DNA of 64,000 nt from Apostichopus japonicus (taxonomy: Eukaryota; Echinodermata; Holothuroidea; Aspidochirotida; Stichopodidae). Made by a program: the position numbers and the translations under genes. Positions 39,558-49,270 of this stretch are shown here, piece by piece (position 1 is the stretch's first letter; every line of letters starts with the position of its first letter). The notes below the pieces were generated by a model. That model searched no databases. It was given only the letters and a program-made list of their open reading frames with translations, and had not been told where the DNA came from. The stretch is from assembly GCF_037975245.1 (NCBI RefSeq), contig NC_092562.1, positions 2,177,001 to 2,241,000 on the forward strand. Reading direction: 5' to 3'.

Positions 39558-41932
39558 TTGTTTAAAAGTAAATTCATGTCGGATAATCATTCGCAAATTG
39601 ATAAAAATCAGTTTAACACGTCAAGAAAAACGTTCAAGAAAAAGTTACTGAGCTTGTGGAGATACACTCTTTGTCAAGGCCGTTGGTTAATTCAAAAAGT
39701 TAGAGATATTTTGGAGCAGTGTCATGAAAAAGGTTTTCACTTTGTTGAGCAACTTACAAATGCCCTTTTTTCAGGAGTATCCATTTGTGAAGTATCCAGC
39801 CAAGGATATACCGAAATTCTTGCCTCAAATAAATTAAGACAAAAATATGATCAAGAAAATGTTCATGTTGTAAAGGCTCAGGAAATTGCATTGGGAAGGT
39901 ACAATGGTAAACATTCTTTGAAAAAGCAGGTTTCTTTATAGAAACATTGGGGGAAATGTAAAAGGTACTGTAAAATGAAGCTGTGATAACCTTGATGTTC
40001 ACCAAATTGGTGGATTTCTTGAGAGCTTTGGCCGAAATGACCTTATCGAATGTGTATAGCCACCAGCTCTGATTTACAAATCATAGATTTTGCAGCAGAA
40101 AATTGCGAAGTAAAAACAAGGAAAATAACACATACCACAATATTCGAGTGTCAGAGAAGACCCAACATTGTCTAGACTTCATGGTGTTAAATGTGACTGT
40201 GTTTTACATGAGTACTTAGAGCGCTTCCACATAACTAAGGGTCTTCCTTTTGATGTTTCCCATGATCTCTTAGAGGGCAATACACCCTACGATATAGCAC
40301 TTTGTCCTAGCTACTTAATTTCTCCAAAAAAAAACAGATGACTTTGGAATATTTCAACTCTCAGATACAGCATTTTCAGTACAAGCACTCCGATAGAGTA
40401 AATAGACCACAGGTAATTGGACAAAATTACAAGCAAAACAGGTAGTATTGGCGGTAATCAGTCTGAAAATTGGACCTTGCTTCGGTTGATCCCATTATTT
40501 GTGATAGGCTGTGTACCAGAGCAGGACCCAGTACTTGCTGTGATATTACTACATGGAGATATTGTTGAAATTGCCCACAGTTTTCACTGAAGGAACTATT
40601 GTTTCCCTTCAGGCTAAAACAAAGGAATACAAACAGATATTCAAGATGTTAATTCCTGAGGCAAGACTGAAACCTAGGCACCATTTCGTTGAACATTACC
40701 CTGAACAAATAAGGTTATTTGGACCTTTAGTTCAAGTCCCCACAGTACGGTTCGAAGCGAAACACTATTTCTTCAAAAGAATCATTCGAAATATTTATAA
40801 CTTCAAGAATATACTAGCCAATAGGCATCAAATGATGGAAACATATCATTTGGCTTCCCCACATTTCTTTGGCTTACCTGTTGTTGTGGAGAATGTGACA
40901 AGTTTGCCTATTGTATTACTCTCAGAAGTTATGAAGAGTGTTATCCCTAATGTCCTTAATTCTTCCACAATCTCAATTTCAGACAAAGTCTTAGTTCATG
41001 GAACAAAGTATTCCAAAGACATGTCGGTTCTTATTTCTGATGGCTTAGCACAGTTTGCACAGATTTAACCTATACCAGTTAACAAGGATATTGGTTTTGT
41101 GGTCAAATGTTTTGAAAGTAGATTTGCAAAATATATGGGGATTGGGGGCATACATTGTTAAGGAGACAGATAAATTTTATCTAGCCCATCATAGAGACTT
41201 TGCTGATTTATATCCATTGGCATGATATTCAAATCATGGACATAGTTAGGTAGTCGTCAAGCGACAGTATGGAACCTTTGAAATTAAGGTTGATAATTTC
41301 TGCCTCGGAAATCAGGGAGCTCTGCCTTCAGAAGCGCCCAAATTCAGTTGAAAGTTTGAAACAAATAATTGAAAATAAAGAAAACATTAACTATGAGTTT
41401 AATAGACAGTATGCAGATTCAGATTTTGGGGGAGATATGGTAAATTTAGTCATCATTAGTGATTTAGTCCAGAATGTTGCAACAGTTAAAATAGTTCCCA
41501 AAGCAATACCCATCCCTGTACTTTCTCCTCTTGACTTAAGCAGTGCAAGCTGCAGTATTTTTCCTTATGGTAACTCATTAGATGAAAGCTCACAGGATAC
41601 AATGAGTGTCAGTCAGCTCCTCTGATGATATGCAGTCTTTGCATATGAAACTAAGACAGGGTTCATGACCAGAGGTATTTCAACTTTCTAAGCTAATACC
41701 GGAGTTACAGTTATTGTTTGATTTATGTAATGCAAACTACAAATCTACTAAAGATCAACTTGCACTGGGCAAAGGCATGAAAAGCCACTCTTTTGATGCA
41801 ATATCCAATGAAAATATCCAATTTAAAGCCTATCCAACAAACTTGGAGTATATGGATGTTGCAAAGGCAATTCTGGCAAAGAATCAATGTCTGACCCCCC
41901 GATACACACAGAGAACACAGTTACTACTGTAA
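39558..41932 (+). pseudogene. Decayed transposase-like gene ('HDLLEG / FEAKH' protein family)
   Basis: Successive open segments resemble one long protein broken by stops and frameshifts: 39558-39941 (N-terminal, basic), about 40180-40310 (LPFDVSHDLLEG), 40320-40550, 40553-41068 (LKPRHHFVEHYPEQIRLFGP, then FEAKHYFFKRIIRN and NFKNILANRHQMM), 41269-41625 and 41714-41932. From general knowledge, proteins with the HDLLEG...HYP...FGP...RFEAKH...F K pattern are multicopy and uncharacterised in cnidarian, fish and invertebrate genomes and are probably transposon-derived. I cannot name the superfamily with certainty. Confidence 0.6.
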
Positions 41933-42188
41933 ATCTTACAGTTTTGAACCACAGTAAAAACTGGATCGTGCTATAATTTGGTAGCATGTGCTATTACGAT
42001 TACAGTAAGAACTGAGGATATGTGTTATTCCAACATATCCAGTTGTTGGGGATTTGTTGGAATAACAAATATCCAGTCAGTTCTTACTGTAAACTTAATA
42101 GCACATTCTACCGATTTATCAGATTTGTCAGCACAATCCAGTATTTACTGTGGTACAAATCTTTAGATTTACAGTAGTTACTGTAATC
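41922..42188. mobile_element. Foldback element (long hairpin)
   Basis: The left arm TTACTACTGTAAATCTTACA ... TACAGTAAGAACTGAGGATA is the near-complete reverse complement of the right arm ATCCAGTCAGTTCTTACTGT ... AGATTTACAGTAGTTACTG. Arms are about 120 bases with a short loop near 42048. No coding. Confidence 0.85.
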
Positions 42189-43072
42189 ACTATGTGAATC
42201 GGCTGGTCTGACAAAAAAGGGATCTGCATCTGGCTATGATGAACTGGTCAACAGTCTAAAGTTAAAAACGGGCAAAATCTTTGCAAAAGACAAAGCTGGG
42301 TTGTTTGGAAATGAAGGTCAATTCAAGATAAAGATTGACTACTGGCAGTGAGACATCAACACGAAAACTTAACGACCGAAGAAGGTCGAGTTTACCTACC
42401 TCCCGGGGCTTCTTATGGGTAAACACAACACAACTATGGAAATCTACTGAACCCGTCTTATTACAGAAATGTCAAAAGAGAACAAAAACATGATAACGAT
42501 CCGTTGTCATGTGGGTCTTACATTTGCTTACAGAAGGAGGGAGTTGTTAATGAACACATCACCAGTCAAAGACGTACTTGAACGATGGCCCGTTCTTTTC
42601 CTTGAAAGTGAAGTAAGTGATATTACTTCGGTTAGTGTAACGTTCATTTTTCTGTAATAAGTTTTAGCTATATCATATCTATGTTGGATATATTCAAGTT
42701 GCAATGATGATTCTTAATTAATCCAAAACTGAATGCTCACAGTACGTGCTACTAAATTGCATTTTTGGTAATGTTCATTGGACTTGTAAATAATTATGAA
42801 TCCTACATTGTCAAAAACTGCAGATGCTTGGAAGCTTCCACAAAATTACATTTACGATCACCATTTTATCTTTGTAACCATAACTTTGAAACAACACTGA
42901 TATGAACATTGACTTTACTTGGAATTTGCTTTAAACAAGATATCCATAGTATTTGTGGCTAAATGTGTAAGACAGCTTTGACTCCTTACATGAGTGATCA
43001 TTTTGGACAGTCAAAGAGTAAAACTTCAAAAATAAGAAATCTTCCAAGAGAGACGATAACCCTAATTGGAAT

Positions 43073-43109
43073 TGGCGTATTACCCAACTGTTATGATTGG
43101 GTAATACGC
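43073..43109. repeat. Perfect short hairpin
   Basis: GGCGTATTACCCAA, then CTGTTATGA, then TTGGGTAATACGCC: 14-bp arms around a 9-base loop, at the start of the first 340-bp repeat unit. Confidence 0.85.
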
Positions 43110-43221
43110 CTTGAAAAACAGTTATACAAAACCAATTTATATGCATTCACACACCAGTAGAATCACTGTGGTCGAGTGTTATGGACTTAGGTCTGTGATA
43201 CAAGATCCGGGGGTTCGATTC

Positions 43222-43270
43222 CTACCTTCGCCTGATTAGTCCCAAAAGGACGAAACCGGTCGTAAAGTGG
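43222..43270 (+). ncRNA. Hammerhead ribozyme motif, core mutated
   Basis: Same layout as the downstream copy, but the core reads CTGATTA (43232-43238): G8, which takes part in catalysis, is replaced by U. Stem I also pairs worse (GTAAAG after the cleavage site). Predicted inactive. Confidence 0.7.
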
Positions 43271-43545
43271 AATTTTTCTAGTGTTTATAATTTATTTATT
43301 TACTATAAATCTGTTATACCACTTCTTATTTACGGCTTGGCTTGCCTAAAAGAGTGGTTATTCTGTGTAGATTGTCAGATTCAAAGCACCAGGGGTGCAC
43401 TCTGTACAATCATATCACTTGGGTAATATGCCCTCAATGATAGTTATACCGCAAAGCCAATTTATACGCATTCACACTCCAGTAGAATCACTGTGGTCGA
43501 GTGGCACGGACTTCGTTCTGTGACACAAGATCCGGGGTTCGATTA

Positions 43546-43592
43546 CTACCTTCGCCTGATGAGTCCCAAAAGGACGAAACCGGTCGTGAGAT
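43546..43592 (+). ncRNA. Hammerhead ribozyme motif with intact core
   Basis: CTGATGA at 43556-43562, stem II GTCC/GGAC (43563-43566 with 43572-43575) closed by a CAAAA loop, GAAA at 43576-43579, then A-CCGG-U-C with predicted cleavage after C43585. All core nucleotides C3-A9 and G12-A14 are present. Stem I is short: TTCGC before the core pairs with GTGAG after the cleavage site, including two G.U pairs. Stem III CCGG is self-complementary with no loop, which in known retroelement-associated hammerheads means activity as a dimer. Confidence 0.75.
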
Positions 43593-43629
43593 TTTCTGGT
43601 GTGTTATTCTTTATTAATTTACTATATTA

Positions 43630-44680
43630 ATATAAATGTTTATATATGTTTATATATATATTATTATTATTATTAGAGAAAACCAGAGAAATAAGATATG
43701 ACTCATAATTGACAAATAAAGGAGTAAAGTTTTAGAAAATATATTGGAATATACTTGGCAGTCGAATGAAAAGTACAAAATGTAACACAATGAAATTATG
43801 ACGCTAGATAGGTGTAAGTTGCATTGATGGAATTAAAACCAAATAAACCATGACTATACAGGAAGCGGATTAAGGAGCAAAGAACGGATTAAATATGCTC
43901 TACGGTCACCGACAGAGTACATTGTTTGGAAACACACACTTGATGGTCTAATTTTTTGTTTCCTCAATGGATGAAGAAACTTCTAGCGGTTTTGAAGTTT
44001 TTCAGCAATTCCTAAATGTGCTACAATTGCCATCCCCAGAAATCGGGAGACTAGGATAGTACAGGGAGAATTTGGCAAAATTCAATAGTGTAATGCAAGG
44101 TAGCGATGTAAAAAGTAACAAAGAAACATTTTTTGGTTCTGGAAACGTCACCAATGCGAAAATATAGGTTACCCAAGAGTAATTCCCACTGTAACACTTA
44201 AAGCACTCCGGAACGGAAAGATATGACTGTTGGCTAAAACGGGACGATCCTACTATTCATAGCTTTGTTAGGGGAGCCAGTCAGAAAGAAGATTACCTTG
44301 CATACAAAGTAACCAGGGGTCACGCTATAGTGTAATTTGATTCAATCCAAAAGGGATTTCAAGAGACATTTTTTTTTCATTATATTTTCTATGTCTCGCT
44401 ATTGTTCATTAACTGATATCATATAATAAACCAGATAGTCAAGTAACTTAGTGTTACTTTGCAAATATGAAAAGAAACTTAAGATGTACACAATTTCTAA
44501 CGAACTGAATTGCTGAGCAGAAATGGCAAGTCTTGCAGAATTGATTAATGCGTCCCTATGCAAAGAGGGTTGAAGGTCAAACAAACTTCTCTTCTGCATA
44601 ATCATACTTATACATGCAATTCACCATAAACGGCTTGGACCTTCACGAAAACAATATGGATCATCTACTCACCAAAGGCT
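43630..44680. other. Junction between copy A and copy B; no gene
   Basis: A short TTA/TAT stretch at 43640-43676 is followed by about 250 bases without counterpart, then the start of copy B at about 43937. No target-site duplication or single transposon marks the junction clearly. Confidence 0.4.
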
Positions 44681-45483
44681 ACCAACACAGTTACCAAGTT
44701 TAAAGTTCAAGCAACTTTTACTTCTTGAGATATCGAGTTTACAAGGGTTTCAGCCTTTGACCTCTGGTGCCTACAATGACCTTTGACCTTTTTGATATGT
44801 CTAAATTGTTCGTTTACTAATACTATATAATACAAAAATAATTCTTTGTTTTAAAGCACGTTTCACTGGATATCATCTCTTAAAATTTACACTCTATAGT
44901 TTCATATGAAGATTTTTTTGTGACACTTCAAAGACTGGCATCTGTGCAGTTACTAACCTCTACAGTCTACACCGTTTATTAATTACAGATTAATTATAAT
45001 ATAATAAAGGTAATCAAGCCTCCAAATCAAAGACAGAACTTCCTTCAAACCAGGTTTAAATATTATATACATTTAAAAGATAATTTTAAAATAAATTCCG
45101 ATTTTTAATCTCAAAGCAGCATTAAGCTCATGTAGGACATTCATTTCATTTCATTAACTTGTTTCTCATCAATATACAGGTTTAACAATCAAAAGTTACT
45201 ACCATAAATGTAAATACAACGTGGATGGAAGTGGCCAAGAAAACATTGCAACGCTTAACGAGTAGTGCCACTCCCTTTGCAAAGGAAAAAACAAAACAAA
45301 AAACCAAAACCAACCGCCCCAACACTCCCGAGGAAAAAGAAAGTAAGAATGATCGTAACATATTGAGAAAAAAAGTCAACTGGAATGAGCCACATATCTA
45401 AGATATTTCTAACAAATTTCTTGTAGCCCAACAATCCATTTTACCATCAAATGTAATTAAATTCTCGACACACCTTGCACTTT

Positions 45484-45870
45484 CTGCAGTGGTGTGAACA
45501 CACGCATACTATCTTATACTACGAGAGATGGTCAACATGGTGGTGTGAACACACCATACTATCTCATACTATGTGGATGGTAAACTTAGTTCTGTTACAC
45601 ACGCGTACTACCTCAAACTACGAGAGATGGTCAACATGGCGGTGTGAACACACCATACTATCTCATACTACGGGGGATGGTCAATTTAGGAGTGCGAACA
45701 CACGCGTAATAGCTCATACTATGAGGGATGGTATAGATGGTGATGTGAACACACCATACAATCGCATACTACGGAGGATGGTCAACTTAGTGGTTTGAAC
45801 ACACGCGTACTACCTCATTCTACGAGAGATGGTCAATATGGTGGTGTAAGCACACGCGTACTCAGGATTG
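45484..45870. repeat. Minisatellite, about eight units (copy B)
   Basis: Units of about 48 bp (TACGAGAGATGGTCAACATG plus GTGGTGTGAACACACCATAC), the same family as 23033-23200 and 48822-48998. The overlapping open frame on the plus strand is an artefact of the repeat. Confidence 0.9.
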
Positions 45871-45957
45871 GACAATGCCATCATGATCTCCTTTTCACTA
45901 ACAACCACCTCCACCACCGCCACCACCGCCACCAGTCGCCCCACTTGGATTTTGGGT
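45871..45957 (-). pseudogene. Partial extra copy of the scramblase terminal exon tail
   Basis: The segment from CAATGCCATCATGATCTCC through CACCACCGCCACC matches the stop codon, Gly-tail codons and 3' UTR of scramblase copy B exon 5, and is cut at about 45957. It is a fragment without the DVRMK helix, so it is not functional by itself. Confidence 0.75.
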
Positions 45958-46506
45958 GTCGTAAAAAAAATTACATGTGCGAAAAATATATCATTGGTGT
46001 CGAAATTCCATGATGACCACTCATGAACGACCCTTCGACCGCGGACCTGCAGTAGGCTATAGTTGCTGAAAAACCGTACGTGATATAGCGCATAGGCCGG
46101 GTTTTCACTTCTAAGTTCTGGGACGTATCCTGATGCTCTTAAAATCGCTAAAAAAAAACAAATTTTGAAGAAAGGAGACAATACTATCGCTGAGAATCAG
46201 TCTATCACCCTAATAATGTTTCAGACGAAATCTTTCATGTCAGTCTGACATATAGTTCGGTCATTCAGTATGTAACTTGGCTGAAAGCCCATTCAATCTT
46301 TCTTTATTTTCCACGCGCAATTTGCAGATTTGTCGAAAAATGTCAATGCCGGTGTCAAACTCATAATTTTGTGGTATGACTCCCAGGACGGCAAATCGAG
46401 AAACTCACATGCAGTCGCGGCGGATAGCTTCCTTGGCCTATAGTATGTCCGGAACATTTTGGGGCATCGTCCTATAGGCCTTTATCTGGGGCCCTGAGGT
46501 CATTCC

Positions 46507-48127
46507 TTGACCGACTTGGTGCAATATAATATGAACTTGAATGAAAACAACCAACAGAATTACCGTCCGATTTCGAACCTGAAGTTCATCTTTAAGACTA
46601 TAGAGCGAGCATCCGCTGCCCAAATCAATGATTACCTCCAACGGGAGGGTTTGTATGCCCCGAAACAATCCGCGAACCGTAAGCACCACAGCACTGAGAC
46701 AGCTATGCTTCGTATACAGAATGATCTCTTGGAAGCTGTCGATCAATGTCAAGAAGCTGTGCTGGTTTTATTGGATTTCTCTGCGGCCTTCGACACAATC
46801 GATCACGACATCATACTTGAACGTCTTCAGAACCGCTACGGTATTCTTGCCACAGCTCGGAAGTGGTTCGAATCCTATTTGAGGGGTCGTAGTTTTTATG
46901 TAAATATAAAAGGAGCCCGCTCTATCCCGCGTAACCTGAATGACGGCGTGCCACAATGCTCCGTACTGGGACCATCCATTTTCGCCTTGTATATTGCTCC
47001 ACTTGGGGACATCGTCTCCGCTCATGGTATAGATTATATGTCCTACGCCGACGATACCCAACTGTATCTTACCTTAAGTCCTGGTAACCGTGAAATTTCG
47101 ATATCTCGTCTGGAGTCCTGCATACGTGACATTAAGTTCTGGAGCATACAGAACAAATTAATGTTCAATGAATCTAAAACAGAGGTCCTGCATATCTCTT
47201 CGAAATTCCTGAAGTGCCCAACATCACCTAAAATTGCAGTTGATGATTCATTCGTTGACACTGTATTGAAAGCTAAGAGCCTCGGAGTCATCGTTGATTG
47301 TAACCTCAACATGAAACATCATGTGAAGAACACCGCCTCCGCAGCTTCATTCGCATTATACAAGATCGGACAACTCGCCAAATACCTCGACCACAAATCT
47401 ACCGAACGACTCGTCCACGCATTCATTACGTCCCGCTTGGACTACTGCAACAGCCTCCTGTACGGCATTCCATCCACTGAACTTTCCAAACTTCAGCTCA
47501 TTCAGAACTCGGCCGCCCGTCTTGTCACACGTTCCAAGAAGCACGACCATATTACTCCAATCCTCCGTGATCTGCACTGGCTGCCCCTCCATCTTCGCAT
47601 TCGTTACAAAGTTGCCCTTCTTGCCTTCAAAGCTATTCACGGAATGGCCCCTAGTTATCTGACGGACCTCGTCGCTTCCTACTCACCACAACGTCGTCTC
47701 CGCTCGTCGTCCGAAACCCTTCTATGTCGTCCTCGCAGGTGCAACACTAGATTCTACGGAGACAGATGTTTCAGCGCTGCAGCTCCCAATTTCTGGAACA
47801 ATTTGCCTTGGGACTTTCGTGAAGCACCTCATCTTAACCGTTTTAAGAAAGATTTGAAAACTTACCTTTTTAGCTGTTTTTAACTGTCACAGTATTTGCT
47901 TCTTTTTATATGGTTACTAGTTTGCTTTTTAGCCTGTTTTATTTTTGTAGGTTACTATAGTCTTATCCTCTTAGCTGTTTTATCTGTATATTGTATTTCG
48001 TATCTTTTTGAGTTTGCATCTTTTGGTTTCTTAGCCTGGTTTTTCTGTTGATGACTTTCTTTTTACTGTACAGCGCTTCGAGATTTTTGGGAGGCGCTAT
48101 ATAAGTAGTATTTATTATTATTATTAT
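46507..48127 (+). mobile_element. 5'-truncated CR1/L2-like LINE with reverse transcriptase
   Basis: The frame from about 46555 to 47883 reads QNYRPISNLKFIFKTIER, HHSTETAMLRIQNDLL, LLDFSAAFDTIDHDI, the catalytic YADDTQLYL and the C-terminal FKKDLKTYLFSCF, which is the RT and C-terminal region of the L2/CR1 group. No ATG fits, because the 5' part (endonuclease) is missing through truncation. The conserved PQGSVLGP reads PQCSVLGP. The 3' end GAGGCGCTATATAAGTAGTA followed by (TTA)n at about 48108-48127 is typical of this group. Confidence 0.88.
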
Positions 48128-48412
48128 ATGCTGCATTTCGAAGTAAATTTATTCACAGATTGTTAGTTGTCATGGGTTCGAACAAATAAGGGTTATTCTA
48201 TCCTGAAACATAGGGCAGAATGGGGCTGAGGTTTCCAGTTCGCCGCATCATTTGTCAACTTGCACTGGGTTCTAATGTTGATGTCAATTGGAATTACTAA
48301 TAACAGAAATAATCCACCAAAAATTAAGGCCACACGAGCTTTATTGCAGATTTCCTGAGTGACGAGTTTGTAATTTTCTCCCGAAATCACGCAACTAGAT
48401 GGCTGCTATCCA

Positions 48413-48690
48413 GCCTGGCAAGTGCCATCTCCAGCGATCTGGCAGGTATTGAAATCTGAAATTTTCTTGGTACACTGCGCGCCAACCAGCGGTGGCGCTC
48501 CGTTTAGATAGTACTTGCGGCCAAAATACTCGAACCGATTACGTCCCTCCCCAAACGTTTCAAATCGGATTGACGCCCCTGCTTACAAGGCCTGGGAAGT
48601 GTCATTTCTGACGATCTAGGAGGCCTTTTAAGCTAAGAAGTTTAGGTACGCTGCGCGCCAGCCAACGGTGGCGCTCCGCTCAGATAGAAA
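48413..48690. mobile_element. Two family R repeats
   Basis: Copies at 48413-48511 and 48592-48688 share CGATCT, TACGCTGCGCGCCA and GGTGGCGCTCCGTT/CT with the cluster at 7.8-9.4 kb. They lie between the L2-like LINE and the minisatellite. Confidence 0.75.
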
Positions 48691-48821
48691 CAAGACGCCC
48701 TCCCAGGAAATGGTCAAGCCCCCCCCCGCGCCCCCACTGAAAAAATCCTGGCTACGGCACTACAGCACTAAAGAAAATAAAAGCAAAAGAAAATAACAAA
48801 AGACAAAAAAAAACAGGGGTT

Positions 48822-48998
48822 GGTCAACTTAGTGGTGTTAACACACGCGTACTACCTCATACTACGAGAGGTGGTCAATATGGTGGTGTGAATACACCAT
48901 ACTATCTCATACTACGAGGGATGGTCAACTTAGTGGTGTGAACACACCATACTATCTCATACTACGAGGGATGGTCAACATGGTGGTGTGAACACATG
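48822..48998. repeat. Minisatellite next to the intact scramblase B exon 5
   Basis: About four units of the 48-50-bp repeat, corresponding to 23033-23200 in copy A and probably in the 3' UTR of scramblase copy B. Confidence 0.88.
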
Positions 48999-49039
48999 CG
49001 TACTCAGGATTGGACAACGCCATCATGATCTCCTTTTCA

Positions 49040-49270
49040 CTAACAACCACCGTCACCACCGCCACAACCGACAGCACCGCCACCGCCGCCAACACCGCCA
49101 CTATTACGTTCACTTTCTACCTTCATGGAAACCTGGACAGCGGCCAGCAACACACCTACTTTCATTCTTACGTCCAGGTTACGTGGGAAGCTTCCCTTCA
49201 TATCTCTGGTATTCCAAGGACTAAATTGACCAAATTGACCAATTTGGTAGTAACCACCTTGCGACAATAC
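49040..49270 (-). CDS. Scramblase copy B exon 5
   Basis: 231 bp. VLSQGGYYQIGQFGQFSPW is followed by a short linker and RNLDVRMKVGVLLAA. The tail (GGVGGGGGAVGCGGGDGGC) is encoded by a GGT/GGC microsatellite-like stretch and is longer than in copy A. The stop is TAG 49042-49040. Confidence 0.82.
   Translation of the reverse strand, partial: VLSQGGYYQIGQFGQFSPWNTRDMKGSFPRNLDVRMKVGVLLAAVQVSMKVESERNSGGVGGGGGAVGCGGGDGGC

Larger units (their letters stand above)
43075..43625. repeat. Two tandem units (about 340 bp) with tRNA-like head and hammerhead motif
   Basis: The block AATTTATATGCATTCACACA...CCAGTAGAATCACTGTGG...GGACGAAACCGGTCGT occurs at 43126-43270 and 43460-43590. Each has a box-A-like TGGTCGAGTG and a box-B-like GGTTCGATT followed by the ribozyme. 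The first unit has a perfect GGTTCGATTCC. Confidence 0.85.
21725..43930. repeat. Segmental duplication, copy A
   Basis: Starting at GGTCTAATTTTTT...CAATGGATG (about 21740), the sequence aligns in order and orientation with copy B (about 43937 onward). Examples: 22080-22200 with 44130-44215, 22215-22920 with 44680-45190, 23500-24450 with 49340-50260, 24910-27180 with 50265-52840, 31200-31870 with 57160-57690, 34250-34900 with 57700-58340, and 35205-39660 with 58345-63990. Positions 39660-43930 would match beyond the window's right edge. Differences are substitutions, small indels and copy-specific transposons. Confidence 0.92.

Noticed and set aside
45484-45870. CRISPR-like array of repeats
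   Set aside because: The units are contiguous and diverged without unique spacers; it is a eukaryotic minisatellite.
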